Part shown: positions 5,221 to 5,263 of the stretch, one piece after another | Numbering within the stretch: the first letter of the stretch is position 1 | Layout of the letters: every line of letters begins with the position of its first letter | Translations under genes and position numbers: made by a program | Assembly (NCBI GenBank): GCA_011391285.1 | Contig: JAABQU010000071.1 | Coordinates: forward strand, 1 to 5,263 | DNA: 5,263 nucleotides | DNA from: Thiobacillus sp. | GTDB taxonomy: Bacteria; Pseudomonadota; Gammaproteobacteria; Burkholderiales; Thiobacillaceae | Direction: 5' to 3' | Notes under the pieces: generated by a model | What the model saw: only the letters and a program-made list of their open reading frames with translations | The model's database searches: none | Told to the model about the DNA's origin: nothing

Positions 5221-5263
5221 ATGACCGCATCGCTCAGTTTTCCCCGCTTCGGCGACAAGCAGA
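5221..5263 (+). CDS. Possible third gene of the operon, 5' end only
   Basis: An ATG 4 bases after the alpha-E stop opens a frame (MTASLSFPRFGDKQ...) that runs off the window. Spacing and strand fit a continuing operon, and in related cassettes the next gene is often a transglutaminase-like protein or the Anbu peptidase. The 14 visible residues match neither in a way I can recognise. No Shine-Dalgarno sequence precedes the ATG, so the true start could be elsewhere. Confidence 0.4.
   Translation, partial: MTASLSFPRFGDKQ

Noticed and set aside
4035..5258. Long minus-strand open frame (407 codons) opposite the alpha-E gene
   Set aside because: It lies antisense to a clearly conserved gene, its translation shows no family motif, and long antisense frames are expected in GC-rich codon-biased DNA.

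Overview
The window is GC-rich, almost fully coding on the + strand, and reads as a proteobacterial chromosome. A betaproteobacterium (Thiobacillus- or Rhodocyclales-like) is my best guess, from base composition, codon use and gene types; no rRNA or other marker gene is present to prove it. It holds two gene groups separated by one real regulatory gap.

Positions 1-2616 carry nitrate-related genes. First is the C-terminal 280 residues of a nitrate/nitrite porter of the NarK/NasA (NNP) branch of the major facilitator superfamily. After it comes a 560-residue protein that fuses a PP2C-type Ser/Thr phosphatase to a Hanks-type Ser/Thr kinase and ends in one membrane anchor. Such fused phosphatase-kinases are known beside nitrate transporter genes (the nasA neighbourhood of Pseudomonas is the example I know), so regulation of nitrate uptake or use by protein phosphorylation is a fair inference. 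The 90 bp between the two genes are made largely of heptamer repeats in two facing arrays. They form a 28-bp imperfect inverted repeat whose loop carries a perfect TATAAT.

Positions 2617-2811 are a 195-bp intergenic region with what looks like a sigma-54 promoter: a -24/-12 element at 2729-2744, an exact IHF consensus at 2697-2709, and a weak NtrC-like half-site at 2618-2634. This is the regulatory region I would check first, because it would place the next operon under nitrogen or other enhancer-dependent control.

Positions 2812-5216 carry two translationally coupled genes: a circularly permuted ATP-grasp protein (482 aa) and an alpha-E domain protein (318 aa). They share a TGATG stop/start. 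This pair is a conserved cassette, often found with transglutaminase-like proteins and the proteasome-like peptidase Anbu. It is predicted to make or attach a peptide-like product that has not been identified. A third ORF seems to begin 4 bp after the alpha-E stop but only 14 residues are visible.

The most interesting idea is that the two halves may be linked by nitrogen physiology: nitrate transport and a signalling kinase/phosphatase on one side, and a poorly understood amidoligase cassette behind a sigma-54/IHF promoter on the other. No RNA genes, CRISPR arrays, insertion sequences or tRNAs were seen.
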